NCBI GenBank assembly: GCA_963970005.1
Contig: CAXAMN010000026.1
Location: forward strand, 31,955 to 95,954
Origin: Durusdinium trenchii
Taxonomy: Eukaryota; Sar; Dinophyceae; Suessiales; Symbiodiniaceae
Direction of reading: 5' to 3'
Length of the DNA: 64,000 nt
Shown here: positions 42,447-53,710 of the stretch, piece by piece
How positions within the stretch are numbered: position 1 is the stretch's first letter
Layout: each line of letters opens with the position of its first letter
The notes under the pieces: generated by a model
Seen by the model: the letters and a program-made list of their open reading frames with translations, nothing else
Databases searched by the model: none
What the model was told of the DNA's origin: nothing
Made by a program: the position numbers and the translations under genes

Positions 42447-45400
42447 ATACATATATACATATATACATACTGTATTAATTATAAAGTGGCCTATACAACA
42501 TCCTTTCACCTTCACACCACTTGATTCATCTCATGTCTCTCCATTTCTTGCTGTTCATTTCATGCCTTGTCAGCCCTTTACTGTAGCTTGCCAGGTGTCG
42601 GCATCAGCTGTGCATGCTGCTTTGCTGCGTGCCGCAACGCGACCAGAGGAGGGAATCAATCAACTGAAGAGTGTCATACCTTGCCTTCTTCATCCTCCTT
42701 CTCATTCTTCTTCTGGCTTTGTCAAACCTGGCCAGGTCGTCTCCAGCATTGTTGGTCTTGCAGCTGCCTTTGAGACTACAAGCGTTCACTCTAAGTCATG
42801 TTGGCAAGAAGTCGTGTGCACCGTGCGAGTGTGCAGTGTTTTGGATGCCTTCCAGTGTTGAATCTTCTGGTTCAAAAGTTGTTTAGCCCACCAGTGTTCC
42901 CAGCACAATTATTCGCTCCGCCTGCTTTGGAACAACAAGTGCTGGCTGGTGCTAGCGAAGGCTGCGAGCAACGCACAAATTTAAAGTTAAGTGCCTGTGC
43001 TGCGCGCAGATCTACTCTGCCAAGATGCGTAATAATGCCTGCCCTTTTGGGATTTGCTGATGCATGGCCCTTTTCAGCTGATGTGCTCTACCGCAACAAA
43101 GGCTGCGTTGCAGATGCTATAGGCTGTGTCACTGCCGTGGCTTTGTGGACTGTTTGCAGTCAAAATGTTCTGACAACATGCAGATGCGCTACTGCTCGCA
43201 TATGCCTCTTTGCTTTCCCCCAACTTTGACACAATGAAAAGAAACCCATGTACAAGTAAGTGGGGTTTGATGTTTTTGATGTGATTTTCCTCTAAGCCCT
43301 GACAGATCAGAGAATCAACTGAGGTCGCAAGTGATTTGCACAGGCAACTAGAAGCTGAAGACAAAGAGAAATATGTTGGCCGCTTGCGAGTGATTGATTA
43401 CCTTTGCCCACCCAGTTGCATGAGTTAGTCGTGAGTTATATATATATTATATAACAATTTGTGGATTTGGAGCCTGCCAGCAGACATCAAACACTTAGCG
43501 CGAAGGAGCTTCATTTGAAAGAGGCATGCGCAGCCCACATGCGTAGGTTACAATTTTGGTTTCCATACTAGGAGAATGCATCACCATTCTGATTTGCCGT
43601 TCACCATGCTCCATGCTTAGCAGCACCACACAAAGACTCAAAGAAACCAACATTAAGATGAACCAACTAACTAACAACAGGCTTTGTGACAGCAGAGTGG
43701 AGCCATGTATTCTGGGCCGTGACCTCAGATAACTGCAGCAATTATTAATTCAAGCGCAACCAAACGTTCTTTTGAGCCATTGCCACTTTTAATTCAAGCC
43801 AATTCTTGCGGCGATTCAACTTTCCACATTTTGAAACTAACTCCCTGTCCACTCGGGCAGGACTGTGCAGACAGAACTGCCTTGCCACCAGAAACCAGGC
43901 TTTTGCAAGAGTGGATTTATTGAACCTCTTAAATGTCATAACTAACATTGAGCAACTGGCGGCTCCTGTGGGTAGAAGGCATCACATTGTGTCACAGTGA
44001 TTGATACAGTATGTATGTATATATATATATATATATCTGACTGGGCTTCCGGCTGGCCATGACTTTTTTGGTTTTTTTCCCTGGAGGTGTGATTGCTCGC
44101 CTCCGTGCACTCCCCCTGAAGAGGAACACGCCTTATTCCGGATCCTATGGTAGCCGACTCAGTTTTGGACTCTTTCATCTACCTTCGGATCCTTTCCCTT
44201 ACTTCCCCTGAGGCGGGCCGCTTCATTTGCTCAGGGCTGCTGGTGCTGCGGTGTTCGCCGGGGGAAGGCCTGCATCATACTCACATTGGGCGCTCATTGG
44301 CTGGTTCTTTGTTTCAGAGGCATCACGTTCTTGTGACTCTTCCCTTATCCATCTTATGCCCAGGCGAATCCGGCAAGGCCGACACCGCCCCATCTCCAGG
44401 CAGCAAGACCCAAGCCAGAAAAGCTGACTTTGTTTGTTAGATTCAAAACAAGCCTCTAGGCCGGGTTCAACTTAACTTCGTGGCTTCTCCTTCCAGCCTA
44501 AGCATCAGTCACCGCAGTGCAGCTGAAGGCTTGGGTTGTTCGCTGTCACGCTGGAGCCGCAGCAGCAAAATTCAACAGAGGCTCCGTACTTCCTCACAAC
44601 TACTTTCGCTCACCCTGGGCATGCCAAGATTGCCAACTAGGTGAGTTCCGTTCCATTGCCAACATGATTATTGTTTTTGTGTTTTATAAGCTATAACTGG
44701 AACTCATTGAAGCAATCCAGCATATCAATCATGTGCCAGACTGTTCCAGGTCCTGGTAGACTTCGAAGCATTTGTGAAGTGGCTGGTTGAGTTAGAGCGC
44801 CGGAGAGGAGTGCACCTTAGATCAACTGAATGCGCTTCATAGACCTCCTTTGTGAAACTGTGTTCTTTGGGCATAAATGGCGTGGGACAGCTCAGTTTTG
44901 GTCACTGCGCTTTGCCAGGCAAATGTATAAGAACATATCGCAGCCTGGACCGGCGTGTCAGGAGCCTGATGCGCAGGCGGCGACCAACCGAGATTCCAAG
45001 TTTTTCAGTGCAGTTTTAAATAACAAAACTTTCCAAGCTTGACGACTATTGAAATATGTTCACATAACCTGGGCTGAGCACATGAGACACCTCAGCAATT
45101 GTTCAATACCTCAGCTGGGAGGTTACGAGTTCAGGGTGTGGAGCTGTGCTTTGTCCTGGCCTGTTTCCTAATGATATCGATAATTTAGACGCGAACGCCT
45201 GGCATCTATTGGAGCTTGTGTAGCTTTGGGCATGGTTTGCAGTTCATTCCCAAGGCGGCTGATCCGACAGCAAACTGCTGCAGCAAACCTGAGGCGTCTA
45301 AGTCGACAGCGCTATTGAAGACACCCTAGTATCCCTCCTAAATCCATGCGACTGAAACTGATATAACAGACATCAGGCTGAATGCCTAAAGTTCAAAGAA

Positions 45401-46200
45401 GTGGCCAGGATGCATTCCTCTGGCTGGCTGAGGACACTTGACTTTCCAATGTGCAAGGCAAACTAGCGGGTCTGCCATCGAATGGGTCAACGATCAAAAA
45501 TCGATAGAAACTGGAAACGAGCGACAGCCATTTGATGCCCGGGTTGTGCTGGCCAAGCTTCTGTACGGACAAGGTTGTAGGCCGGTGAAGTGAACTTGTT
45601 GTAAGCGTGGCATGCTTCACATCACTGCGTGATAGCCATGTGAAGCTCACGTCATAGGTAGGGGATCACCCACGGACATGACTGGTGATCCAACGAAGAG
45701 AGTCAAGCTCTGCGCTGAAATCTGGCGCGATCAGCCAGACGTACCTGCTCGATTGATGACTTTCGCTTCCTATAATTGGCCCTGCTTTTAAGTAGAAAAA
45801 GAGACGACCAGCCATTGCATCCGTTCTGCACTCATGCATCCTCCGCACTTTGTGAAGCTTGGAGCTTCGAGCATCATTGGGTGTCGAAGCAGTTGGAACT
45901 TGTGGCACTTGGATTTCGTGAAACTTCGGAGTTTGAACTTTAGGGCTTGGACTTTCAGGACTGTTGGACTCCACTGCATAATACCTGTTTTACACAGGCA
46001 ACACTTTAAACTTTCACTCAGGCCTTCTCTGGAAGTGGCGCATTCAATCCGTACGTGCTTAACCTCAAGTGTGTGTGAGTGTGTTTCACACCCTGTCCCA
46101 AAGGGCTTCTTTCATGCTGTTTGAGCTTTCTCAGCAGGGGAACTCGGCACTCTGTGACTGACCCAGTTCACGGAAGCTAGGTCTCACAAAGTGGTATATT
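42447..46200. other. Stretch without a clear gene
   Basis: Begins with the rest of the ATACAT microsatellite. TA-rich runs lie at 43438-43455 and 44008-44037. Open frames (for example 42798-43229 and 44147-44440) show no domain and no exon structure I can support. Confidence 0.5.
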
Positions 46201-46206
46201 CGCACT

Positions 46207-46395
46207 GATCATCCGAACACGCCTCCCTTTTTCGTGATGTTCACAAGCTGTCACACCAATTTTCCTGTAAAGCGCTAGTGAGCATGTGCTCAAACATTCT
46301 TTTTAGCCGACCGATCGCCTTTCAGTTCTGCAGGTAAAGGGCTAGTGCATTCGCGAGTTACTTTCTGAACTATGCTCGTTGAGCTTTCTATCCCA
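46207..46395 (+). repeat. LINE 3' end, upstream copy
   Basis: From CATCCGAACACGCCTCC through TCGTGATGTTCACAAGCTG and GCCGACCGATCGCCTTTCAG to CTTTCTATC. Nearly the same sequence is at 47453-47657, so this is probably the 3' tail of an earlier LINE insertion. Confidence 0.7.
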
Positions 46396-47657
46396 CGCCA
46401 TCCCATTCCACCTACCCACCTGCAAACTGCGCGAGGGCGCGCGTCATACATTACGCACACAACCACCGCGCACGGGAAGAACTCTTAACACTTCCCATAC
46501 GCCATGCGCCAAGCGCCGCTACTATACTACCTTTCACAAAGCCGCCCAATCCTGGCTCCGCACGCATGGCTTTCCACCGTCACTTGCCCAGCAGGCGGAC
46601 ACCTTCCGGGATCACCAGTGGCACCAACATAGCCAGCAGCTTCATCAGCAACCGCGTTTCGCAGCCAGATCCCTCCGCCAACTCCAAGAACATTTGAAGC
46701 AGAAAAACAGTGGCGCAAGGGACGCGCAAACATTTCCTAATTCACTCACTACCCGGCCAACTCCTGTGCGTGACCTCCCCCGCTCTGGACACCATGCTTC
46801 AACGCCTACTACCGCAACACCCCGGTTAACTTTCCATCCCCCGGCTATGGAACCGCTTCCGCCACTACCCAGCCAACGCCCCCACGGACATCCCACTTCA
46901 TGCCACCAACGACGACCTCGTCGGCTTCTTCAATTCTGTGCCCCAAGACTGCATGATCGACGCAGTCCACAGCCTTGTCGCCAAATGGCAGCTTGTCCAC
47001 CAGACTACCACCATCACCGTTGACGCAACAGGTACAGGCAACCCGATACAACGCTCACACATTGGCCGCCGCCGCCGACGCCCCACCCAACGCGCATTGG
47101 ACACCCACCACTGTCTCATTCGCCCTTGACGCTTGTTTTTTCCGGGCTTGCAACACCGCCTACAAATCCGAGGGGCAGGGATGGGATCGCCGTCGCTCTC
47201 ATTGAACACGCCTGGCACCAATTACATTCAATCGCGCCCAGCTCCACTTCACATTAATTCGGTATGTGGATATCACCCACAACGAACACTTCTTCTCACA
47301 TCCAGCCATACAATCACTGATCCACCCCAGTTTCTTCGGCGACCCAGTGGAGCTTGAACCAGTTGGTGACTTTCATCTACTGGGCTTCAATATCAACCTC
47401 TCCACCCGCACAATCACTTGCATACAACCTTCAGCCACATGCAAGTTCGGACTCATCCGAACGCGCCTCTCTTTTTCGTGATGTTCACAAGCTGTCACAC
47501 CAGTTTCCCTGTAGTGAGCATGTGCTCAAACATTCTTTTCAGCCGACCGATCGCCTTTCAGTTCTGCAAGTCAAGGTCTAGATTTCAAGAAGGCAAGGGG
47601 CTAGTGCATTCGTGAGTCACTTTCTGAACTAATGCTCGGCCGCTTGAGCTTTCTATC
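46396..47657 (+). pseudogene. LINE reverse transcriptase fragment, decayed
   Basis: RT-like protein can be read in broken frames. 46570-46740 gives HGFPPSLAQQADTFRDHQWH. 46880-47090 gives DDLVGFFNSVPQDCMIDAVH then KWQLVHQTTTITVDATGTGN. About 47190-47250 gives VALIEHAWHQLHSIAPS. 47254-47481 gives RYVDITHNEHFFSH then FGDPVELEPVGDFHLLGFNI. The RYVD box is the catalytic motif of dinoflagellate-type non-LTR elements, with the following residue changed to Ile. Several frameshifts, a missing middle part and no endonuclease show that it is 5'-truncated and dead. It ends in a CTAT microsatellite tail. Confidence 0.8.
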
Positions 47658-47683
47658 TATCTATCTAACTATCTATCTATCTG
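47648..47683. repeat. CTAT microsatellite, LINE tail
   Basis: CTATCTATCTATCTAACTATC follows the LINE 3' end. The upstream copy also ends at CTATC. Confidence 0.85.
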
Positions 47684-48437
47684 GGTAATGAATCGACAAT
47701 TGTACACATGTCACCGTTACATACGCACACATGTGTACATAATATATACAACATGTATTCAAAAACCTGTGAAGTCAATATGTGAAGACTATCTTGCACG
47801 TGCGTTGTAGGCGGACGGAGGTTAAATCGTACTCAGTGGCCGGTTAATGTTAGGTCGCCATGTTCTTACCACTAGAACATTTTGAGGCATGTTACGTTTG
47901 CATTGCGTATTCCCTTTCATTTGCAGTCCAGCGAGTTTTGAACTTGGTATGATATTCCAGTGGGCGTCGGGTTTGTTGCCCTATCACAGAAGGTTCTGCT
48001 TGTGTAAGGGCCCTTTGGTAGTTGTACAATGTTGTACAAGCAGTAGGCTTGCCAAAGTATCGTACCGGTGTTCAGACTACACTGCGCGAGACGAAATCAA
48101 AACGTGCCATTTGTATCACACAGGTTGCGCCCATGGCAAATGATGTGGGTTTGATTCAAAAACCTCAGCTGTTGGCTTGCAACTTTGTAGGAACAAATTG
48201 TTGCCTCGCTCTTAAGAGCGCGCTGCTCGTGGAAACAATGCACTGAAGCACGCATCTTGATTGCATTTGACAGAGGCATTGTTTTAGCGGCAGGGGTTCA
48301 CGGGTGTTTTTCGGAGTTTGTTGATCTTCCACACTCCACCAACCTTTAGTAGTGCTGAATATCAAAGCAATCCTGTGTTTGAGTTTCGGCCTGCTCCTTC
48401 GGGTGCCACTGATGCCAGGATTGTGGCTGCTAGCTAA
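47684..48437. other. Stretch without a clear gene
   Basis: Mixed-composition sequence between the LINE and the terminal-inverted-repeat element. Only short unsupported frames are present. Confidence 0.5.
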
Positions 48438-48477
48438 CCCAATAGACTGAGAACGTCTATTTTCAAAAATAGACGTT
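48438..48477 (+). repeat. Left terminal inverted repeat
   Basis: 40 bp, complementary to 51624-51663 apart from one base in the middle of its palindromic part (CAAAA versus CGAAA). Confidence 0.93.
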
Positions 48478-48869
48478 TAACTTTTAACTTTTAACGTATT
48501 TTACGATAAAAATTATCGAAATTACGATATTTTTTAAACGTATTTTCCAAAATACGATAATTTTTTCGTCTATTTTTACGTTAAACAATTCGTCTATTTT
48601 TATCGAAATTTCGTTAATTTTTCATAGTTTTTCGACTATTTTTTACGTATTCGTCTATTTTTAGCGTCGAAAACTTCTAACCAACTTCTAGCAAACTTCT
48701 ACTTGCAAAACTGAGGCCAACAAGTCCTCCAAGCAGTTGGACTGATCAGCTGTGATCTTCTTCTCCTTGAGGACTGTCTGTTCCCGACTAGTGCCCCTGC
48801 CACGGCAGCCACAACAGCCACTTCCATGACAACAATCAACAAAACATCAACAGCATCAAAAAAAGACTT

Positions 48870-49060
48870 CCACCAGGACTTCACAAAAACACTCTCAAAA
48901 AGACTCTCAACAGACTCTCAACAAGTCTCCACACCTCTCAACAAAAAGCAACTCTGTCAAACACTCTCTCAACAAAAAGGCAACCCTCTCAAAAACTCTC
49001 AACAAAAAGGCAACTCTCTCAAAAACTCTCTCAAGAAAAAGACAACTATCAAAACTGTCT
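48870..49060 (+). repeat. CTCTCAACAAAAAG repeats
   Basis: Irregular tandem copies of ACTCTCAACAAAAAGGCAA and shorter CTCTCAAAAA forms. Related CTCTCAAC sequence occurs at 50210-50330 and 50960-51180. Confidence 0.8.
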
Positions 49061-49712
49061 CAGCTGCTCTTCCCGAAACTCTGAATGACTCTCTCAGCAA
49101 GACTGTCCACCACTGCAGCAAAACACGCCTCTCGCGACCAGCTTCGATCTTGCGAAAGCCGAAGAACTCCACCCCATCTTCGCTGTGCGTGACGTACACA
49201 TCGCCACTGGAGAGCGCCTCCTGAAAGCTGGACTCGCTGTTCTGAAAGTAGAGTCCTTTCAACACGCTCTTCGGCAATCCGGTTTCGGAATCCTTGCCGT
49301 ATTTGCGCTCGTAGAGCTTCTTGGCCTCTTGAAACATTGGTTTCTCCGCATTCAAAGAGTATCTGCCGTTCTTCAATTTCGTGAACAGCTGGTTGATCAC
49401 CTGCGTCCTGAACTCGCGAGGACTTGGCTTCGAAAGGGCCTCGGTATCGTAGAGGTGAATGATGTGGGCCGGCAAACTCCTCCTCATCGAGTTAAATTTT
49501 ATACTCTTTCCTTTGTCGCGGAGGTGAGATTCCTCCTCCTCTCCACCAGACTCTTCCTCGTTGTCGTCCTCGTCCTTCTTGGAGCTTGAAGACCTGAGGC
49601 CATGCTTCAGCTCATTGATCGCCTTGTTCATGCTTCCACTGGCAGCTGGCCTCTTCTTGGTCTCCGGCTCGCCATCCTCAGCCTCATCCTTCCTTGATGA
49701 TGGTCGCTTCAT
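48999..49712 (-). CDS. ORF inside TIR element, unknown 237-aa protein
   Basis: Starts at ATG 49712-49710. Residues 1-75 are charged and disordered (Lys/Arg then Asp/Glu-rich, Ser tracts), like a nuclear protein tail. Residues about 76-197 look like a folded core with MRRSLPAHIIHLYDTEAL, FRTQVINQLFTKLKNGRYSL, FQEAKKLYERKYGKDSETGL, LPKSVLKGLYFQNSESSFQE and DGVEFFGFRKIEAGRE. The last 40 residues are made from the CTCTCAA repeat and may be past a real exon end. There is no DDE/D transposase signature. From memory it resembles lineage-specific dinoflagellate proteins, but this is unchecked. It may be an accessory protein of the element or a captured host sequence. Confidence 0.65.
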   Translation of the reverse strand: MKRPSSRKDEAEDGEPETKKRPAASGSMNKAINELKHGLRSSSSKKDEDDNEEESGGEEEESHLRDKGKSIKFNSMRRSLPAHIIHLYDTEALSKPSPREFRTQVINQLFTKLKNGRYSLNAEKPMFQEAKKLYERKYGKDSETGLPKSVLKGLYFQNSESSFQEALSSGDVYVTHSEDGVEFFGFRKIEAGRERRVLLQWWTVLLRESFRVSGRAAETVLIVVFFLREFLRELPFC

Positions 49713-49914
49713 GGCGGTACTCCGAAAGTCGATGCGCGCTGCTATTGGACTTTCCAGCTAACTGCTTCACGGATATGGGAACAAATTCACTTTCTCTCAA
49801 CCAACAAGTGCACAAAGTTATTCAAACAGGTAAGAGCTCTCAACAATTGCAATATATACAATGTATAGAAATCATAGAAATACATATAAATTTTCTTAAC
49901 TTATGAATGTTCAA

Positions 49915-50130
49915 AAGTAGAAGTTTACTAGAAGTTTCCATGAAACTTCTAGTTTCCACAACTAGAAGTTTACTAGAAGTTTACTAGCAGTTTACTAGAA
50001 GTTTACTAGAAGTTTTATAAGCACCATTGCATATTCACTGTAAGGGTTGTCATTTTCAACAAGTCAAACTTCTACTTTACTTCTACTTAAACTTCATGGA
50101 AACTTCTAGTAGACTTCTACTTTCATAAAC
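49915..50130. repeat. CTAGAAGTTT repeat cluster
   Basis: Many copies of CTAGAAGTTTA and its complement AACTTCTA. The same motif recurs near both ends of the TIR element (48670-48710 and 51325-51450). Confidence 0.85.
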
Positions 50131-50436
50131 ACATAATGTTGAAGATTCACAAAAGTTTCAATGAAATTCAACATGAAATTCAACATGTCAATCAAATATT
50201 TCCACCACAGTAACTCTCAACTCTCTCAACAGCTTCAATAGTTCACAAATCCCTCAACGACTCTCCAAGCAGACCTGCGCAAAGAAAACAGTCAAGTGTG
50301 AAACACTCTCTCAAACAACTCACATGCACTCAACATGTTTTCCATCAACGCGCGAATGGCTCCAATCAGTTCGGCCCTTTAAAAAAGTGAGGGTTGGACG
50401 CCCAACTGTCAAACAGCAAGCCAGCTGCGAGTGTCA

Positions 50437-50680
50437 TCATGAGCCTTGCTGCTTCTTCTTCTTGTCCTTCTTCTTTGATGCTCTCGACTTGGGCATCCGC
50501 TTGGGTCCAGGATGTGCAGGATCAGCAGGCTGGGAGGAAGAAGAAGGAGGTCCACCAATGTTCATGTTGCAGGCTGGAGGGCCAGCAAGCAACAAGGCCT
50601 GGATGCGCTCGGCAAGCAGCATTGTCTTGCAACCAATGATGGAAAAGTCTTTGCAACCAATGATGACGAAGCAGCAGCTG
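50437..50680 (-). CDS. Second coding-like segment in TIR element
   Basis: On the - strand: IGCKTMLLAERIQALLLAGP, then a Pro/Ser linker, ending KRMPKSRASKKKDKKKKQQGS before a stop near 50437. The Lys-rich tail suggests a nuclear, nucleic-acid-binding C-terminus. No start or splice structure is clear, and overlapping frames exist on the + strand. Confidence 0.35.
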
Positions 50681-51623
50681 ACATGTTGAAGCAAGGCACG
50701 GCAGCAGCAAGTTCTGATGAACAGATACACTCAAGTAGCCATTTGCTCAAAAAACAAAAGCGGTTGAAGCACCAACGGACTCACCACCACCACTGGCTAT
50801 TATACACCAACCAGGAATGTGAAGAATGAATGGTGATGTTTTCAGATCCAAACTCTTGGGGCTTTGATCCGTCTTCAGAGGAAATGCATCTGACAAAGAT
50901 AAACACAACAATCATCCGACATGACATGATCAGTGATTCAAATTCAAAAAAGTCCTCAATCAACAACTCTCCACAACTCTCCACAGCAAAACGCTCTCTG
51001 TCAAGAAGATGTTCACTCCCTCAACCTCTCTCCAAACCTGCCAGGATCAGTACAATTCTGCCAAATTCAACTGTCCTCTCCACATCTCTCAACATCTCTC
51101 CAAACACAAGTCTGCCAAATTCAACTGTCCTCTCTGTCTCTCGCAAGTCACTCCTCTCAACAAAAGCGCTCAACATGAACATTCCCCTATAATAAGTGTA
51201 CATGGTTCCAACTTCGCAAACACAATAACAACAAACCACCACAGTACAATCTTTGAGAAATGGCTGCAAATACACAGAGAAGTGGCTGCGAATACACATG
51301 CTGACCCCAGAAATTACAAGTGCAAAACTTCTACCAAACTTCTAGTTCGCAACTAGAATTGACGTACAAAACTTCTACAAAAGTTCTATCAAAGTTCTAC
51401 TTGCAAACTAGAAGTTTGATAGAAACTTCTATGAAACTTCTAGTTTGCAATCGCCGCAAAATAAGAGTATACGTTAAAAGTTTCGTCTATTTTTAACGAA
51501 ATTTCGTTATTTTTTTCGATAAAATAGACGCAATTAAGATATTTCTTTTTAAACGAAATTTCCAAAAATTCGTTAACTTTTTTAACGAAAAAATTAACGA
51601 AATTAAGTTAATAGTCTATTTTT

Positions 51624-51663
51624 TACGTCTATTTTCGAAAATAGACGTTCTCAGTCTATTGGG
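51624..51663 (-). repeat. Right terminal inverted repeat
   Basis: Here the inner 24 bp form a perfect palindrome centred on TTTTCGAAAA. Ends CAGTCTATTGGG before TAAGCT. Confidence 0.93.
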
Positions 51664-51666
51664 TAA

Positions 51667-51985
51667 GCTGCAATAAGAACCCAGGGCGCAGAACAGGATT
51701 CTGTAGTGCAATGAAATGAAAGCAACTGTAGTCATCCTGAATGATAGAAAATGGGACGACCCCGAACAAAGAGGACATGGATTCTTGAACGCAAAGCAAC
51801 CATGTAGCGACCCAGGTAGGTGCGAAATTGTATAGATATAGAAATTTGCTGAAGACGCAGCATAGATAATAGACACTTAAAATACTTTAAATATGATGAA
51901 AGATATGAAATTGAAGAAGAAGAAGACGAAAAAGAACAAGACGACGGGTGGCCCGAGAGCGAGACGTGTGATTGTCCAGTACTGT
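51667..51985. other. Stretch without a clear gene
   Basis: Purine-rich toward its end (GAAGAAGAAGAAGACG near 51915). No supported gene. Confidence 0.5.
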
Positions 51986-52300
51986 GGAAAAGATATCGAG
52001 AAAGAAAGAAAAAGAAAGGATGGACGTGAAGGAGTGACAGTGTGGATGTGCAGGTGTCATACAGATGTGTAGATGTATGGAGGTGGAGAGGTAGATCTGT
52101 GGATGTGAGCGTGCGAAGATGTAAATGCACAGAGACGAGAGAAAAGATATGTAGAAAGAAAGAAAGACAGGACGGATGTGAAGGAGCGACAGTGTGGATG
52201 TACAGATGTGATATAGATATGCAGATGTGTGGGTGTGGTGAGGTGGAGAGGTAGATCTGCGGATGTGAGCGTGTGAAGATGTAAATGTAGAGAGGTGAGG
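51986..52300 (+). repeat. About 155-bp tandem duplication, purine-rich
   Basis: GAAAAGATATNGAGAAAGAAAG begins both copies (about 51986 and 52141). Each continues through GTGACAGTGTGGATGT, GAGGTGGAGAGGTAGATCTG and GATGTAAATG, with scattered differences. Confidence 0.85.
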
Positions 52301-52680
52301 GGGTGTAGACCTAGATGCGTCGATGCGACGGCAATGCAACGTCAACCTTAGTTGTGCAAGTACAACGCTGAAGAGGTTCAACTAGAACTGAAGAACGTAC
52401 ATTTCACACTGAAGTTTCCACGAACAGGGCGACCTGAGAGTAAACGACGTCACGATCATGACAAGCGACTCGTGTATTCCAAGCGAACATCGTTTGTCAT
52501 GAAGGTGAAGTACACACATACTAACGTCACGATGACTCTTTTGTGGCAGCCACTTATGAGTAAGCAAAGTAGCTAAATTTGTCAACCTCTCAAGAGAGCC
52601 GGGTGGTCGGGAGACATGACTCAGCTGCAGGGGCGCCAAAGCGGCCGCGAGAGATGACTCAGCCGCGAGAGATGACTCAT
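52301..52680. other. Stretch without a clear gene
   Basis: Joins the 155-bp repeat to the 60-bp satellite. No gene seen. GCGAGAGATGACTC occurs twice near 52645-52680. Confidence 0.5.
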
Positions 52681-53240
52681 CCGCGTACTCAAGTTGTACT
52701 ACAAAGTCGCCAGTTCTCAGCTTCCAGCTCGACAGCTTGCTCCGCGTACTAAAGTTGTACTACAAAGTCGCCAGTTCTCATCTTCCAGCTCCCCAGATAC
52801 GCCGCGTACTAAAGTTGTACTACAACTTCGCCAGTTCTCATCTTCCAGCTCCCCAGATACTCCGCGTACTAAAGTTGTAGTACAACGTCGCCAGTTCTCA
52901 GCTTCCAGCTCCACAGATTGCTCCGCGTACTAAAGTTGTACTACAAAGTCGCCAGTTCTCATCTTCCAGCTCCCCAGATTACTCCGCGTACTAAAGTTCT
53001 ACTACAAAGTCGCCAGTTCTCATCTTCCAGCTCCCCAGATACTCCGCGTACTCAAGTTGTACTACAAAGTCGCCAGTTCTCAGCTTCCAGCTCCGCAGAT
53101 TGCTCCGCGTACTAAAGTTGTACTACAAAGTCGCCAGTTCTCATCTTCCAGCTTGCCAGATACTCCGCGTGCTCAAGTTGTACTACAAAGTCGCCAGTTC
53201 TCAGCTTCCAGCTCCATAGATTGCTCCGCGCACTAAAGTT
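52681..53240 (+). repeat. 60-bp satellite, about 9 units
   Basis: Unit: CCGCGTACTAAAGTTGTACT, ACAAAGTCGCCAGTTCTCAT, CTTCCAGCTCCCCAGATACT. Units begin near 52681, 52742, 52802, 52862, 52923, 52984, 53044, 53105, 53166 and 53227. The same satellite restarts at 63810. Confidence 0.95.
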
Positions 53241-53710
53241 GTATGCGCTACAAAGTCCACAGTCCCGCAGAGGGTTGCGCCGGACAGACACAAATCGCAC
53301 TCTCGCGCGCGATCTCCGCAGAGGGTTGTCCCGGGCTGTCAAATCGCACTCTCGCCTGCATTTCGCGCACTCGACACGCACGATCTCCGCAGAGGGTTGC
53401 GCCGGACAGACGCAAATCGCACTCTCGCCTGCATTTCGCGCACTCGACGCGCGCGATCTCCGCAGAGGGTTGCCCGCGACCGGGACAAATCGCAGTCTCG
53501 CCTGCATTTCGCGCACTCGACACGCGCGATCTCCGCAGAGGGTTGCCTGCGACAAAACCAAATCGCACTCTCGCCTGCATTTCGCGCACTCGACGCGCAC
53601 GATCTCCGCAGAGTTGTTGCGACGGACAGAGACAAATCGCACTCTCGCCTGCATTTCGTGCGCTCGACACGCACGATCTCCGCAGACGGTTGCGTTTCGC
53701 GGTGCTCCGG
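53241..53710 (+). repeat. 73-bp GC-rich satellite, about 6 units
   Basis: Unit core AAATCGCACTCTCGCCTGCA, TTTCGCGCACTCGACACGC and GATCTCCGCAGAGGGTTGC. GATCTC recurs near 53311, 53381, 53455, 53529, 53601 and 53675. Long frames on both strands here (up to 180 codons) are repeat artefacts. Confidence 0.93.

Larger units (their letters stand above)
48438..51663 (-). mobile_element. 3.2-kb TIR element, unclassified DNA transposon
   Basis: The termini are inverted copies of a 40-bp sequence starting CCCAATAGACTGAGAACG, with one mismatch. TAA flanks both sides (48435-48437 and 51664-51666), a 3-bp target duplication. Inside each end is the palindrome ACGTCTATTTTC.AAAATAGACGT and further CGTCTATTTTT copies. 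Clusters of CTAGAAGTTT/AACTTCTAG lie further in (48670-48710, 49915-50130, 51325-51450). The interior carries a 237-aa ORF and other basic coding-like sequence on the - strand, plus many CTCTCAAC repeats. A TWA target site fits PIF/Harbinger, but no transposase of that family is visible, so the family is open. It may be non-autonomous with captured sequence. Confidence 0.85.

Noticed and set aside
46207-47657. Flanking 190-bp direct repeats, considered as LTRs
   Set aside because: No TG...CA ends, PBS or polypurine tract, and the RT between them is of the non-LTR type ending in a microsatellite tail.
48438-51663. Calling the TIR element PIF/Harbinger outright
   Set aside because: The TAA duplication fits, but no Harbinger transposase or Myb-like protein is visible.
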